Shown in pieces: positions 23,370 to 36,491 of a stretch of DNA of 64,000 nt. The notes beneath the pieces are model-generated. The model was not told the origin of the DNA. It saw only the letters and a program-made list of their open reading frames with translations, and did no database searches. Location of the stretch: positions 1,612,001-1,676,000 of the forward strand of contig JAPEIS010000014.1 in assembly GCA_029531795.1 (NCBI GenBank), given 5' to 3'. Source of the stretch: Sclerotinia nivalis. Its lineage: Eukaryota > Ascomycota > Leotiomycetes > Helotiales > Sclerotiniaceae. Made by a program: the position numbers and the translations under genes. The first letter of the stretch is position 1, and each line of letters opens with the position of its first letter.

Positions 23370-24950
23370 TTTCCAATTTAACTTTATTCGTATCAATCAA
23401 TTTCCTCAAAGCTTGATAGGGTTTAGCTTTCGTTATTGTATCAATGGGGTTAATATTTCTATTAATCCAATAGATCTCCTGAATTTCCTGTTTTTTATAT
23501 GATTGGTAAATATATATTAAATCGATTATTAGTCGCTTTTTATATATAGTATCAAATCTAATAAGGCATTCGTAAAATGATTTCGAATCGGTATATATTA
23601 CAAGCGGAATAAGATGACCACAAATAGCTATTTGATTGAAGAAGGACTTTATAGTATTTGTTATATCGAATCCAAAAGTTATTGTATAAAGTTCTAAAGC
23701 TAATATACTTTTAGTAACTCTTTTGTATTTAATAGAAATTCAATAAAGGATATTCGTGTTTTTGGATTTGTTTGCTAAAATTATAACATATCTAATTTAA
23801 GAAAAATGATCAAGGTTATTTACAAATTCTATATCTACGAATATAAAAAGAATAAGGATTTTTGAATCGAATAGAATGAATTTCAATCCTTTGATAGTAT
23901 TTTGGAATTGCTAAGAAAAAATCTTATTCAGGAATTCAATATCTTCTAGAATGGGATCGATAACTTAAACAATACAGGATAATGAATATATAGTCTTTAA
24001 TTGGGTGAAACTAACGATATATATTCCTTTAGCCCGTTGAGCAATATATTATTCCTGAGTTGAAGTATTCTTTCGTAATTTGCCTTTAATATCTTTAAGA
24101 TCTGCAAGACTAAAAACAACTTGTTGAAAGTTCTTACAATATTATTTCTGAGTTAGATTGATAATATTATCGATTAATGATATAATAGCTTTATTAAATT
24201 TGAAAGGGTTCGTTTTTGTTAATAATTTACGATCTTTTGCTTGAAAATTGATAACTTTGAATTATTCTTGTTCTAATTCAGCAAACGTTTTGTTAACGAT
24301 AATAAATGTATCGTCGGTTTGAATACTAATAAATACAAATATATCGTTGTTTTGATAAAGAAAGCAATGATTGTAAATTGAAACTATAAGATCGAAATAA
24401 TTTGTATAATAGTTATAATATATTTTGAATCAATGGTTATCTGATTTTGTAATACTATATAGAGGTTTCTTTATTTGAAGAACGATATTCTATAGAAGAT
24501 GTATTTCCTAAAAAGAATAAATATAAAATAGTTGATTTAGTTCTATTGTAGTTTGGATATAGGTTTGTGAAATATTGTAAAAATAGATATAAATGTTTTC
24601 CAATTTAAAAATTGAAATTAGAATCAACAATTTTCGTTGATTAATTCTTTGTAGAGTTGGAGATTGAATCAAAACAGTTTCTTTTTCAGTATCATTGTAT
24701 ATTTGAATTACTAATTGTGATTTCTTTATAGTTTTATCAGTTCCGGTATATTTGATCTTGTCGATGAATCGGCTTTCGAAGATACAAATTTAATAGGGAT
24801 CGAAAAGATGGAAATATTTTCGAACGTTCCTTTTTTCAATAATCCTTCGATCTCTTTTTTGCAAAAATCGACAAAATTAGATTTAAATAAAATAATTTCA
24901 AGATTTTCATCAATTAGAAAGATAATCAAATTAAGGTTTAACATCAATAA
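23370..24950 (-). pseudogene. Copia reverse transcriptase and RNase H remnants of element G
   Basis: On the minus strand, 24947-24726 reads FVDFCKKEIEGLLKKGTFENISIFSIPI, the entry to Copia RT (EI-GLLEKGVFE type). SQTYIQTTIELNQLFYI (normally the SQAYVQS type) and IQTDDTFII follow, with the catalytic DD intact at 24310-24315. RNase H ends in LALELYTITFGFDI, then TDSKSFYECLIR, RLIIDLIYIYQSYKKQEI and EIYWINRNINPIDTITKAKPYQAL, the typical Copia tail. Stops lie at former Gln/Trp codons. Confidence 0.85.
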
Positions 24951-27900
24951 TGTTTCTGAAAAATGTTAATAAACTATTGGAATTTCAATTCGATTTAAAG
25001 GATATTGTGTAATGTAATTAACAGAACAGATGATAACAAATATAGAGGGTATTATTATACAAACGATTGTATTTCGATCAGACTTTTATACTGGATTTAG
25101 TGAATCTGGATTCTGATTGATTGATTCCGGGTTATCAAAAGGATTGATTTTCTCATCAGGGTTATCGGGGAGGTCTATTGCTTTTTTCGGTTTGAAATAG
25201 TATAGTTTTACAACAATACTTCTGAATTCAGTAATTCCGTTAGAAAATTGAATTCTATAAGTTTCGCTATTAATTCCGAGAAAGGGGAATGAATTTTTCT
25301 ATTTGCCTTTCTTAAAAACAATAGTTTTTCGTTATACCAAAATATCAGAATTGATAAAGAGATTGTGAATATAATTTATTGAAAGATTATTTTGTTGATT
25401 TAAAGTATTGTTAATTTGTCTTTATATATAAAGTTTATAAATCTCCTATATAGCTTTTTCAATAGTTACAGTTCGTTGCAAAATAGTAGAACTTGGAAAA
25501 TCTAGATTAAAGATTCTAAAATATATTTTAAATACAAATAGCGTAGAAACTAAATCATTTAAACTAATTGAATTATTCACAACTTTCACAGCCATTTGGA
25601 GACGTATATCCTGTATAACATTAGATTCTTGAATTATCTCTTTAGGGATAATTTCGTATATATAACGAAGAAATATATAATATCGTTCAATAATGCCAAT
25701 TAACTAATAGAATTCGATAGAAATTGATTTCGTTATAATATTCATAGATAAAACTCAATCTATGAATTCTTTTCCGATGAAATTCTTTTTGGTATTATGA
25801 ATTAGATAATCTAGAGATCCAATATAAATATCGATCCAATATTTTCTGAAAGTATTCTAGATTGCAATTGTTGAAATATTAGGTAGAAATCGTATAGTTT
25901 GAAAATGTATTGTTTGATCGATAATATACAGAATTGGTTTTCTATTTAGATATATGATATCGATATAAACTATGAAATTGAATTCGATATCGTTATATAA
26001 GGTAAATTTGAATCGTCCTAAGGATCTATTATATTTTTAATAGAAATGGCAAAATTTATTGAATTCATAAAGTTCTTTTTCAATATATTCGTTATAGCTA
26101 ATATATTTCAGAATATTACAAAGTTTCTTTATAAAAGGATAATTAAATTGATGATATAATCTTCAAAGTTTTATATCGATAAGATAAAGGAATGGAATAG
26201 AGGAATATATTTTTATTACATTAAAGAAAAAAGTGATATTCTATAAAAGAAATATATAATCGAACTTTCTAATTATAAAACAGATTTTGTTTTTTTTTGG
26301 AATTTACAATAGTATTATCAAAATTATCAAAAACTATCTATAAATAATTCATATTTACTAATGATAAAAGGAATAGAGTATAAATATTTATAATATAAAA
26401 AGTAATATTTCTAATAAATATATCAAGTATTATAATTCCTTTTGATTTAGTATTACCAATTCCGAAAACGAAATTAATATCAGGGTTAGAGTTTGATATA
26501 ACCGTGATATCAATGAGTTTCTGTAAAGTCTCAATTTGATGGAAACCAATAGTTGATTTAATAGTAGCTCCCGAATCGATTATAATTCCGATGAATTCTT
26601 CATTTGAATAACGATGATTGAAGAAGGTTTGAATCGATGATGGAATTGTAATTCCTAAGAAATGAATAATAGTATTATTGTATAGTTCGATAATAATCTA
26701 TTGAGTCTCTAAAAAGATGAATTCGTTGAAAAATCCTTCGAGATCAGAATTATTGTTTAATTCCTTTTAGAGATTCTTTTATAAAAAGTTTTCATATTCC
26801 TTTATAAAAAAAATGAATTATTTATTTAGAGGGGTAATTACATTGTATTCGTTTATGATATACTAACGATACAAATGTTTGAAAGTAGAAGTATATTCAG
26901 ATTGTTTGGTTTTGACAAATTTCCAATAATATTGTTTAGCTTCCTTTTGTTCTTCAATAAAATGATTAATTGATTAACAACCTTCCTTTTTACAAATGTA
27001 ATATCTACAATATTTTTTGCCTTAGAATTTTATATTAAAGCCTAAAAAACGAAATAGAATTCTTCAATTACTTTTGTAAATCCGATTTGTATAATATATT
27101 TCCTTTTGAAAAAGATTAAATTCGGAGAAAAGTTTTTCCTAAAATTATAATTATAGATTGTTGTTAAATGAAAGATTATAAATTATAATACTAGAGTATA
27201 TTTTGCTAATTTGGCCTATATAAATCGAAACAGAATCAAAGCAAGTTAGTTTATATATTGGGTGAAAATGACAAATAGTAATGATCTTTAATAGTATAAA
27301 AGATTCATTTTATTGATCGATAGAAAGATTGAATCGAAAATCCCGAAACGTATTGATTAGCTTTTCAAAGTATTCGAGGGTAATGATAATAGAGTTATTC
27401 TTTTGAATCGAAATTAATATAATAAAAGTCTATTTGGTGAAAGTTGTCTATTGATATTCTTGATTTTCGAAGTAATTATATATATAATATATACTTTCGT
27501 TAAAAGATAATTTGCAAAAGCTAATAATAATGAAATAGAAATTTAATATTTCATTTTATAATATTATAAAAAGGATTAAATTGTAATAGAAAAAGAATAG
27601 ATTGATTTTGTTATATTAATTATAAAAAATGATGAATTTGTATTGAATATTATTATTAGAATTATTGTAAAATTTGCTAAGGTTTATAATACTTTGAATG
27701 ATCTTTTTGTTTCTTTCAGGAGTAGTAGTATAAATGCTAATCGTTTGAAATGAATCATTATTGCTATAATCCTGAAATGGTTCAATTTGATTAACGTTCT
27801 TTTTGATATTAATAGTATTATTAAAGATTGAAGAGTTATATATATCGATCGAAGTAAACTTTTCGAAATAATATCGAAGTATAAGGGATATTATATTTAA

Positions 27901-29190
27901 GAAACGTAAAAGTTATTTTTGCAATTGTTCATTTATTTATACAGAATACTTGTAAATAAAAGCATCGACGAGACTCTTTCCCAAAGTATCTTTATTAGTT
28001 TTGTTGATATAGAAATCGTTTTTACAAAGAATATTTCGAAGAAATACTAGATAAAAGTAATAAATTAAAACGAAATTTTTTGTTGTCCAATCCTTAAAAT
28101 CCTTTTTAAAAGTATTATTAATCTTTTTATTGTACATTCTAGTATATTGATATTGATATCCACGAAATAAAATGTATTCCTATATCGAATTCTGTTCTTT
28201 TTCGTTAGAATCAATAATAAAATCGTATTTCTCCTTCAAATTCTTGTAAGTTTGTTTTGTAAATTTGAAATCGTTTGTAATAACTAAATAATTTGCTATG
28301 GTTATGGTTTTGTAATATATAATTGTATAATATATACAATAAAGAAAAGAAAGAGTTGAAAAGAATAAAGTTTTTGAAAAAGGGAGGTTGTGTATTTTGA
28401 TAATGGTAATCGACGATAAGGTTGATGGTGTATAATACAGAATAAAAATAACGTTTCGAAAATTTTCCAAAGAGATTTGAAAAGTTGTTAGAATAAAGGG
28501 ATTGTATTAATCGTAAAAATTGAATATAGTATAATAATACGAAAATTTGAAAAGATTGAAACGAAATAATCGAAATTCTACCAAAAATGATATAATTCGA
28601 AGAAGATTCATTGTTTAGTGATATTTCATTAAAGGTAAATCAAGGTAGATTATAGTACAATGTGGAGAATGATCTTCGAATTAGGTTTTTGTGGTAAAAA
28701 TATATTCAAAATATATTTGAAAACAAATTGATTGTAGTATAGAAACGAAAGTAACGTTTTCGAAGGTTTTTGAATGGAAAATTGAATGAAATAAATCGAA
28801 ATGAATCGAAAGGTTTTGGGATGGTGTATATATTGAGGTTGTAATAGCTTTCGGTCTTTCTGATTAATCGAATAAAGAGAAAATGGATCAAATTTGTATA
28901 GATAAAAAGATAAGTAATGAAATTCGAATAGATAATAATGATAGGTATAAAAATTGAAGTTATTCAGAGTTTTTGTAATAATGATGTGAAATTTGAATCG
29001 ATTCGAATTCGAAAATGGTAGATTTGAGATAGTATTTTGAAGAAGGAGATTGGTAATGATATAAGTGATGTATGGAAAAGAGTTGAGGTATTGTAGAGGT
29101 TATTGTCGAATAGAAAGAATGAAAAATGAGGTTATTCAGAGTTTTGAAAAGATTTTGAAAACGGTTTAATTTGTGATTACTAATTAGTAT
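24950..29190 (-). pseudogene. Presumed gag/protease/integrase part of element G
   Basis: This lies between the RT entry and the 5' LTR of the Copia element, so by family order it should hold gag, protease and integrase on the minus strand. Short open stretches exist (27937-28137, 28180-28470, 28706-28891), but I could not identify the individual motifs with confidence because the sequence is very AT-rich. Confidence 0.5.
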
Positions 29191-29665
29191 TGGTACGACT
29201 CTGTGATTATCGTATCCGATAGAAATGATAGAAAACGTTTTCGATTGTATTGAGGTTATTCATAAAAGAGATTCCCGTAAGAATACTTAGATTACTATAC
29301 AATTGACCCCTAAATTGTGACGATCCTGTATTAATGCCTTAGGCCATTCTTTATTTTGTTCTTTGGTCCCTTCCGAAGGGATCAAAATGCCTTAGGATTG
29401 TCTTGCATTTATTTCACCCTGTATTCGCTTAGGTTTTGGTCCCTTTCAAAGGGATCATAAAAGGCTCAACTTCATTATCTTTTGTACGACAGTTTGTTAT
29501 TCTCTAGTATAGATTAATTGATTCATTCTATTATGCCTTGAATTAAGACCATCGTCATATAAATTAAAGGTTATATTGTACATCAAGATTCGAAAGAACC
29601 ATTGAATGCGAATGGCCTCAATATAGAAGCTTTCGCTTAAATGAAGATCACATGCTTTAAGAGCA
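29191..29665 (-). repeat. 5' LTR of element G, interrupted by a solo LTR
   Basis: The two halves (29191-29315 and 29560-29665) align with the left LTR (22980-23205), differing by transitions. Shared landmarks are GTATCCGATAGAAA, GAGATTCCCGT, ATTGACCCCTAAAT and TTCGAAAGAA. On the minus strand this copy starts TGCTCTTAAAGC and ends GTACCA. The left LTR starts TACTCTTAAAGC there, a RIP-type shift. Confidence 0.85.
29316..29559. mobile_element. Solo LTR (244 bp) of another retrotransposon family, TSD TAAAT
   Basis: It starts TGTGACGATCC and ends ATCGTCATA, inverted ends that pair if the terminal TA was CA. It is flanked by TAAAT (29311-29315 and 29560-29564). The sister LTR at 22980-23205 carries the empty site (CCCCTAAATTAAAGG), so boundaries are exact. 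It is GC-richer than its host. It contains two GGTCCCTT...AAGGGATC hairpins and two GCCTTAGG motifs. Confidence 0.93.
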
Positions 29666-31209
29666 CCCGTTCCTAGCTAGTCTGTATGGATGCCTAAAGC
29701 ACCCATCCTCTATATAGTCGATGTTCTTTCTAGTATCTTCTTTTTCTTTTATAGAATATTATTATATCTTAAAATATCTTACTATTATTATAATAATATA
29801 TTCTACTTTTTATAAAGACTTTATTATTGAACAAAAAAGACAATCTAGTTTTGCCAAATAATCAATTTTACAAAATACTCGAAAACTTCGATTAACAATA
29901 TATCGATAAACAATAAACAATATATTAATTCGATTCAAATCCAGATCCAGATCCAAATCTAGATTCAGACCCAAACCCAAATTCAAATTCAGATCCAAAT
30001 CTTGATTTGATTAGTATTATATTATTATACAATCGAAATCAAAGATTTTATAATTATATTTCAGTTTTTAAGATTGTTTTAAATAATTCATTATTATATC
30101 GAATATCATTCAATTAATCTTATTAGAATTATTAATATCTCTAATTCAATCAAAGATAATATTTAAGCTCTGAAAGTATATTAAATTTGGTTTTTTTAAT
30201 TATTAATAATTTGTATACAAGCTTTTTAGTATTAAAAATAAAGATCTTAAAGATTCAATTTTTATTTTCGATATATTTATCAATATACAAAATTCCGAAG
30301 TTATTGTATATATATAATATCTATTCGATTTTATAAAGCAAATATTGATTCAAGTAGAACAATATTGATAAAAGATATATATATTACAAAAAGATTTATA
30401 ATTAAGTAATACAATCAATATTAAATTAATAGTTTAGAACTTTGCTTTTCGAGAACAATTTGATTAATCATTTGTTGATTCAAACTCTTTTATATCAATC
30501 TATCGATTATAATAAATTATAAAGAATCCCGAATTATTCAAAAATGAAAAAACAGATCTTTTGATTTAATAAAATAAATATAAAGATTAGAAGATAGATT
30601 TATATATCTATTGAAAAAATGATATTATAATTTTCGATATAAAGCAAAAGAAATTATTATATATAATTTCCCTTTTGAAAGGAATAATTCGATAAGAAAA
30701 ACGAAAAGATATAGAAGGGATTATAAATAATATATCGGAATTTATTATTGTAGATATATTTTTGAAGAAATTCGATAGTTTTTATATTTCAATTGATATC
30801 GAATACAAAATAATAATCAAATTTGATAAATTCAGAATAAGTAAAAAAACACTGTTTTTTTATTTTTTTTTTATAATTGGAATATTTAAATACATTTAAT
30901 GATAAAACTCTTTAAAAAATAGTTTTTGTAATAAAACAAAAGATTATTAATAAATTAAAAGTATTAATAAAAGATAATTCAAATCTTTATGAATTTATCG
31001 ATATTGAAGAATAAAGAAAGAAATTCCAAGTATAAAATCAAAATTATTGAGATAACGAATATTATAATATAAGCTTTTCGAAATCCGATTCAATTTATAT
31101 TTAATATCAAATATTATTAATATTTCAAATTCAAAGCGATCTTATAGATCTTGATATAATCAGAATTTTGAAGCAAATACAAAAGGAATACGAATATTTT
31201 TACAATCTA

Positions 31210-31251
31210 TATTATTTTTGTAAACAATCTGATTATTGAATTGTAGATTGC
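31210..31251 (+). pseudogene. Zinc knuckle of element B gag
   Basis: The translation is YYFCKQSDY*IVDC. Restoring Cys and His at the two Tyr codons by single transitions gives the CX2CX4HX4C spacing of a retroviral-type zinc knuckle. The same site in element C (56839-56880) reads YYFCK*SGYRVIGC. Confidence 0.75.
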
Positions 31252-33199
31252 GAAATAAAGAAACAAATTGATATTATAAGAAATGCAAATAGATATAAAG
31301 GAAATTCTTGTAGAAATAGTTATTTGAAAAGTAATTATTAATTACAATAATAATATTAACAATATTATTCGAATAGTTCAATTATTCGAAATAGTTATTA
31401 ATAAGAGGGATATTAAATACAATCTTAAATCCAATAATACTACTTTTTTAATTTAATCGATTGCGGAAATTTTCAACGAGGTAATTATTAAAGTTATAAT
31501 AATTACCAATAATAATACTTTAATATGTTTAATGATTTCGTTGAAAAAGAAGCATTAGTATTATCAAAAAGTATATCTAATATACCTTTTCGTAATATAA
31601 TATCATCGCTATTTATATTTACTCAAAAGTATTCAGAAAAAGCTTAATCTTTGTAATAAATCATTTGTAAGGATTATTAAGGGATATAGAATGAATATAA
31701 TGAATAATAATTAGTAAAGAACCTTTATAGCTCAATTCTATAGATAACAAATTTCCATTTGTTTAAACTATTATATTTTCAATATAATCAATTTGATTGA
31801 TAATAGATATTTAAAAAAGATATCCGTTAATTATTTTTTTGTTAATTGAAATAATATCCCAATTCGATCTTTATTATATTGTTATAGATTCTGTTTAATA
31901 AATAAAAATACTATAGATATTATTATTGATTATTTTATAATAAATATAATAATAGAACAATATAAAGAAATATAATTATTCTTTATTACAAAACTTTTCA
32001 AAAAGATTTCAATTATTTTCGGATTATTATAATTACAATACTATAATCCATATATAAATTAATAGAATATAATTCTTTCTTTCAACTTTCAATATTATAT
32101 AATATATTATTACCTTTATAATACATTCGATTTAATATAAATACTAACAATCCCTTTATTAATATATATAAATCAAATATACAAAAATAATATATCTACA
32201 AAACTATCTATTGATAAAATCCTTAATATATTATCTTCAATCAAAACTTTCTTTTCTAATATAAAAAAGAACTTTTCTCGATATTTATTATTGTTTATCG
32301 AAAACAAAAACGAAAACAACAAAATATATACTCAAAATTTTAGAATAATTTTAAAAAAACCATCGAAACAAAATTACAATAAATCGATTTCCACAAACGA
32401 AAATTATAAATCGATAAAAAACTCTAAAATCGATTTATAAATCAATAAGACTTTAACATCTAATATAAATCATTATTATATAAAAGTTTACAATAAAAAA
32501 ACATCGTTTCAAATACAAATAATACCAAATTAATATTCTATTCAATATAAACTTATATAAAAGATCGTTAAATAATACTAATCAAAATCAATATTAAAGA
32601 ATGAACTTTTATTATCACTATCAATCTCAATTTTAAAAAAGCAAATCGAGATCATTTTTAATACAAAACCAAATTTAAATATTATTTATTGATTATAAAC
32701 TATTAGTTTTATATCCTTTTATTAACAGAATAAAATGAAGATTATATATTTTATATAAAAGGAATTAGATTAAACAAAAAAGATTATTCAACAAAAATAT
32801 TTATATAAAACAACAATAATTCCAACTTTTCAAAAATAGAATTTCAAGGATATACTATATAAAAGAAACAATATCGTCGATATATTAATTAAAATATCTT
32901 TAAAGTTTTACGATTTTGTTTACTATTATTATCAATCAAAACACCTTCGAAAAATAATAAAGATAAATATCGAGAAATTCCTTAATAGCAAATCATCTTT
33001 TATCAATAATAAGATTAAGGAAAAGCTTCTTTTATAACTTCAAAACAAGCTATCTGTTTTCCTATTTCATTATATAGATACACTTCCTCTATATCGAATA
33101 TAGAATTACAAAATAAAATTAATATCTAAGAAAAAACCTTTATATTCCAAAAATCGCCCTTTATTTCCTTTCGAATTAAAGATAATTCGAAAATGAATC

Positions 33200-36130
33200 A
33201 ATAACAACTTTATCAAAGATTTCATTCGAAAATCAAGATTACAAAATACAACTCCATTACTTCTAATAATCAAATCTAATAAAAAGATTCATATCTATCA
33301 AGATTATTATAAATTGAATAATATTACTATTAAGAATCGATATTCTTTATCAATCATTCGAGAAACTTTGAATGCTTTTTACAATATAAAAATCTATATC
33401 AAATTAAATATTATTGTTACCTTCAATAAACTTTATATTATAAAAAACAATAAATGAAAAACTATTTTCATTATTCGATTTAGATTATTTGAATCATTAA
33501 TTATACTTTTCAGCCTTTGTAATATATTAGTATTATTCCAATATTACATTAATTACACTTTATTTAATGAATTAAATAAATATTGTATTATATATTTCGA
33601 TAATATCTTTATATATTCCGAAGATAAAAATCAATACTAAAAATAAATTTGTAATATAATTCAGAAACTACAAAATACTAATTTACAAATCGATATTAAT
33701 AAATACAAATTCGAAACAACTTTTACAAAATACTTAGATTTTATAATCATAATTGAAAATATAAAAATGAATCAGAATCAAGTATTAATTATTATCTCTT
33801 AAATACAATCAATATCTATTAAAAATCTATAATAATTCTTTGGTTTTACAAACTTTTATTATCGATTTATAAAGGATTTTTCAAAGATCTACTATTCTTT
33901 AAATAATCTATTATAGAAAAAAGTATATTAACAATAAAAGAACAATTATACAATAATATTCGAAAACCTGAAAATTATATTTATAATAATCTCAATACTT
34001 ATCTATTTTAATTACAATAGAAAAACTATATTAAAAACAGATACTTTGAATTGGATTTCGAAAAAGATACTTTCTTAATATAATGATAACAATATTTTAC
34101 AATTAATAATATACTTTTCTTTGAAATACTTAATTGTTAAATATAATTACAAAATCTATAATAAAAAATTTTTAATTATTATTAAATCAATAAAAGAATA
34201 ACAATCAGAATTACAAAAATCTTAATAGGAATTCAAAATCTTGATTAATCATAAAAATCTGGAATACTTTACAATAACGAAAGTATTAAATCAATATCAA
34301 ATATAATAATCAAAGTTTCTATTTCAATACAATTTCCGAATCATTTATCGATCAGAAATCAAATCAATCTATCTAAATATTTTGAATCATCGATAAAAGA
34401 ATCGATTTGATAATTTTGATCCCAACAATAAACATTTAAAAAACTAGGAATATATTGTTTTATTTATCGATAGATTCGATATAAATCTATATAAAGAATT
34501 TACAAATGATTTTTTATTAATTACAATAGATTGAATAATACTATTCGAAAACAAATTTATCAACAAACTCATTGATATAATATATAATAGATTAAATATA
34601 ATCAAACAATTAATATTATCAATCGAAGATCCCTTTCTAATCAAATGATTAAAAGAATTCAGAAAAATTCTACAAATAATTATACAAAATTATTATATTT
34701 ACAATAATAAAATCTATTATTATGAAAAACTATAGATTCCTTTTGATAATAAATTGAAAATACAAATCCTATATAGAATATATTTGTTGGATTTTATCAA
34801 TTATTCCAATTATACAAAGATTATTGATTTGATCTTCAGAAATTATTGATGATTATAGATATATCAAAAAATAAATATTTATATTCAAATTTGTAAACTC
34901 TATATTCGAACAAAATCTCTAAAATCATTTTTTTTAGATTTTCTGAAACCATTATCTATTCTTTTCCGATTATAATCAGATATTTCGATCGATTATATTA
35001 TATTTTTATCAGATTACAAATATATATTGATAATTATTTGTAGATTAACAAAAATGAAGTATTTTATAAATATAAGATTTTTGATAATAGAAAAATTGAT
35101 TAATGTTTTCATTAATTGTATTTATATATTATATAGTCTACCAGAAAATATTATTTCAAATTGAGAAATACAATTCGTATCAGGATTTTGGATACAATTT
35201 TCTAAACGATTAAAAGTAGTCTTTAAATATAATTCAATGTTTCATTTATAAATAAATAATTAAACAAAACAAATCAATTCAATTCTAGAATAGTATCTAT
35301 ATATATTTATAAACTTTCATCAAGATAATTGAATAGAATGATTATCTTTAGCAAAATTTACTTCAAGCAATTTGATTTCTGAAACAACAGATTATTCGTT
35401 GTTCTTTACAAACTATAATTTCAATCTACAATTAAATATAGAATTTAGTAAACCCTACTTTTCGAATATAATAATAATTCAAAAATGCGAATTCTTTAAA
35501 AGAAACAAAACAATTGATAAAATAAAACATATCTTAAATTAATTTAAAGCATTTGTAAAATAATCTATTATAATCTATAAAGAATATACAAATTGAAATA
35601 GATCAAATTCATTACAATATATAAAAAAATAGAAAGTATATATAAATACAAAAAATATAAAGATATCTTATAAAATAAAAAAGCTTAATAATAAATAAAT
35701 CGAATTATACAAAATAATAAAGATTTACTTATACACTTATTTAATTAAATTATTAGAAAATATATGAATCTTTCTAATATTCCATTATTTATTATTAAAA
35801 CCAATATATCCAAAACCTTATTTTCTAGAACAAACTTTAATTAATAAATCGGAATCGAAAATCACAAAAGATAGAATCCTCAAAAAAGAAAACGAAAAGA
35901 AAGAACTAATCTAGAAATAGATATTTGAAAATATACTTAATAATCACAATAAAGATGATTATTATTATCAAATCAAATAAAAACATTATATATCAATCTG
36001 ACAATCAATATTAGATCTAAAAGGCAATAAGAAAACTCTAATCAAATATCATCATTTACATTCCAAAAAACTTAGATCATTATTATAGATTTTGAATTAT
36101 TTAAATATTATAATATTATTATCAACTTCA
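33200..36130 (+). pseudogene. Pol remnants of element B (RT, RNase H, integrase, chromodomain)
   Basis: The order on the plus strand is RT with IFIIRFRLFESLIILFSLCN, QYYINYTLFNELNKYC and YFDN; RNase H with YNYKIYNKKFLIIIKSIKE and INHKNLEYFTITKVLNQ; integrase with LIIICRLTKMKYF and FINCIYILYSLPENII; and a chromodomain tail with IFENILNNHNKDDYYYQIK. This is the same module order as element A. None of it is translatable as a whole. Confidence 0.82.
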
Positions 36131-36348
36131 ATTCCTATAAAGATTTTACAACAATCAACAAAAAAGAAAGTACAATTTACTTAAATAGAAAAATAATATT
36201 TTAAAATTTAAAATAATCTTAAAATTTGAAAAATAATCTCACAACTCAAAAATTTGAAACATCTAAACAAAGCTTTATTTGAACAATTGTTTTATAAAAG
36301 GTTTCATCAATAATTTAAAAACAAATTAGATTTTGAAGAAAAAAGTAT

Positions 36349-36491
36349 TATCACAAATTCATGACCCATTCCTGGCTAATCTATATAAATACCTAAAACA
36401 TCCATCCCTTATATAATCGATACTCTTCTTAACACCTTCCTCTTTCGTAGAATATCATCATATCTTAAAACACCCTACCACCATTGTGATA
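36349..36491 (+). repeat. 3' LTR of element B
   Basis: It starts TATCACAAATTCATGACCC and ends CACCATTGTGATA. It corresponds to the TGTCACGGGTTCGTAACCC family, with G-to-A and C-to-T changes. It is preceded by a purine tract (TTGAAGAAAAAAG). Confidence 0.85.

Larger units (their letters stand above)
22980..29665 (-). mobile_element. Element G: Ty1/Copia retrotransposon on the minus strand, RIP-degraded
   Basis: The LTRs are 22980-23205 (3' LTR, 226 bp) and 29191-29665 (5' LTR). The latter is 475 bp only because a 244-bp solo LTR plus a 5-bp duplication sits inside it; subtracting these gives exactly 226 bp. Minus-strand coding follows Copia order, with RT then RNase H closest to the 3' LTR. 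The outer flanks do not match: TATGT on the left, and on the right CCCGT, which lies inside the 5' LTR of element B. This suggests a rearrangement. All frames are broken. Confidence 0.85.
29666..36491 (+). mobile_element. Element B: Ty3/Gypsy chromovirus with truncated 5' LTR, RIP-degraded
   Basis: The 3' LTR is 36349-36491. The 5' LTR survives as 29666-29795, lacking about its first 16 bp where element G abuts. The interior aligns throughout with element C, and its pol resembles that of element A. Gag has a zinc knuckle (31210-31251, with the first Cys and the His both read as Tyr). The RT box is YFDN (33593-33604). RNase H, integrase and chromodomain follow to about 36100. The plus strand is notably A-rich. 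Stops are dense. Confidence 0.88.

Noticed and set aside
29930..30005. Repeated CCAAATC/CCAGATC-like units that resemble a short direct-repeat array
   Set aside because: The units are adjacent without spacers, and the matching place in element C (about 55,565-55,640) shows the same Asn/Asp/Pro-rich repeat. It is a low-complexity stretch of the retroelement, not a CRISPR.
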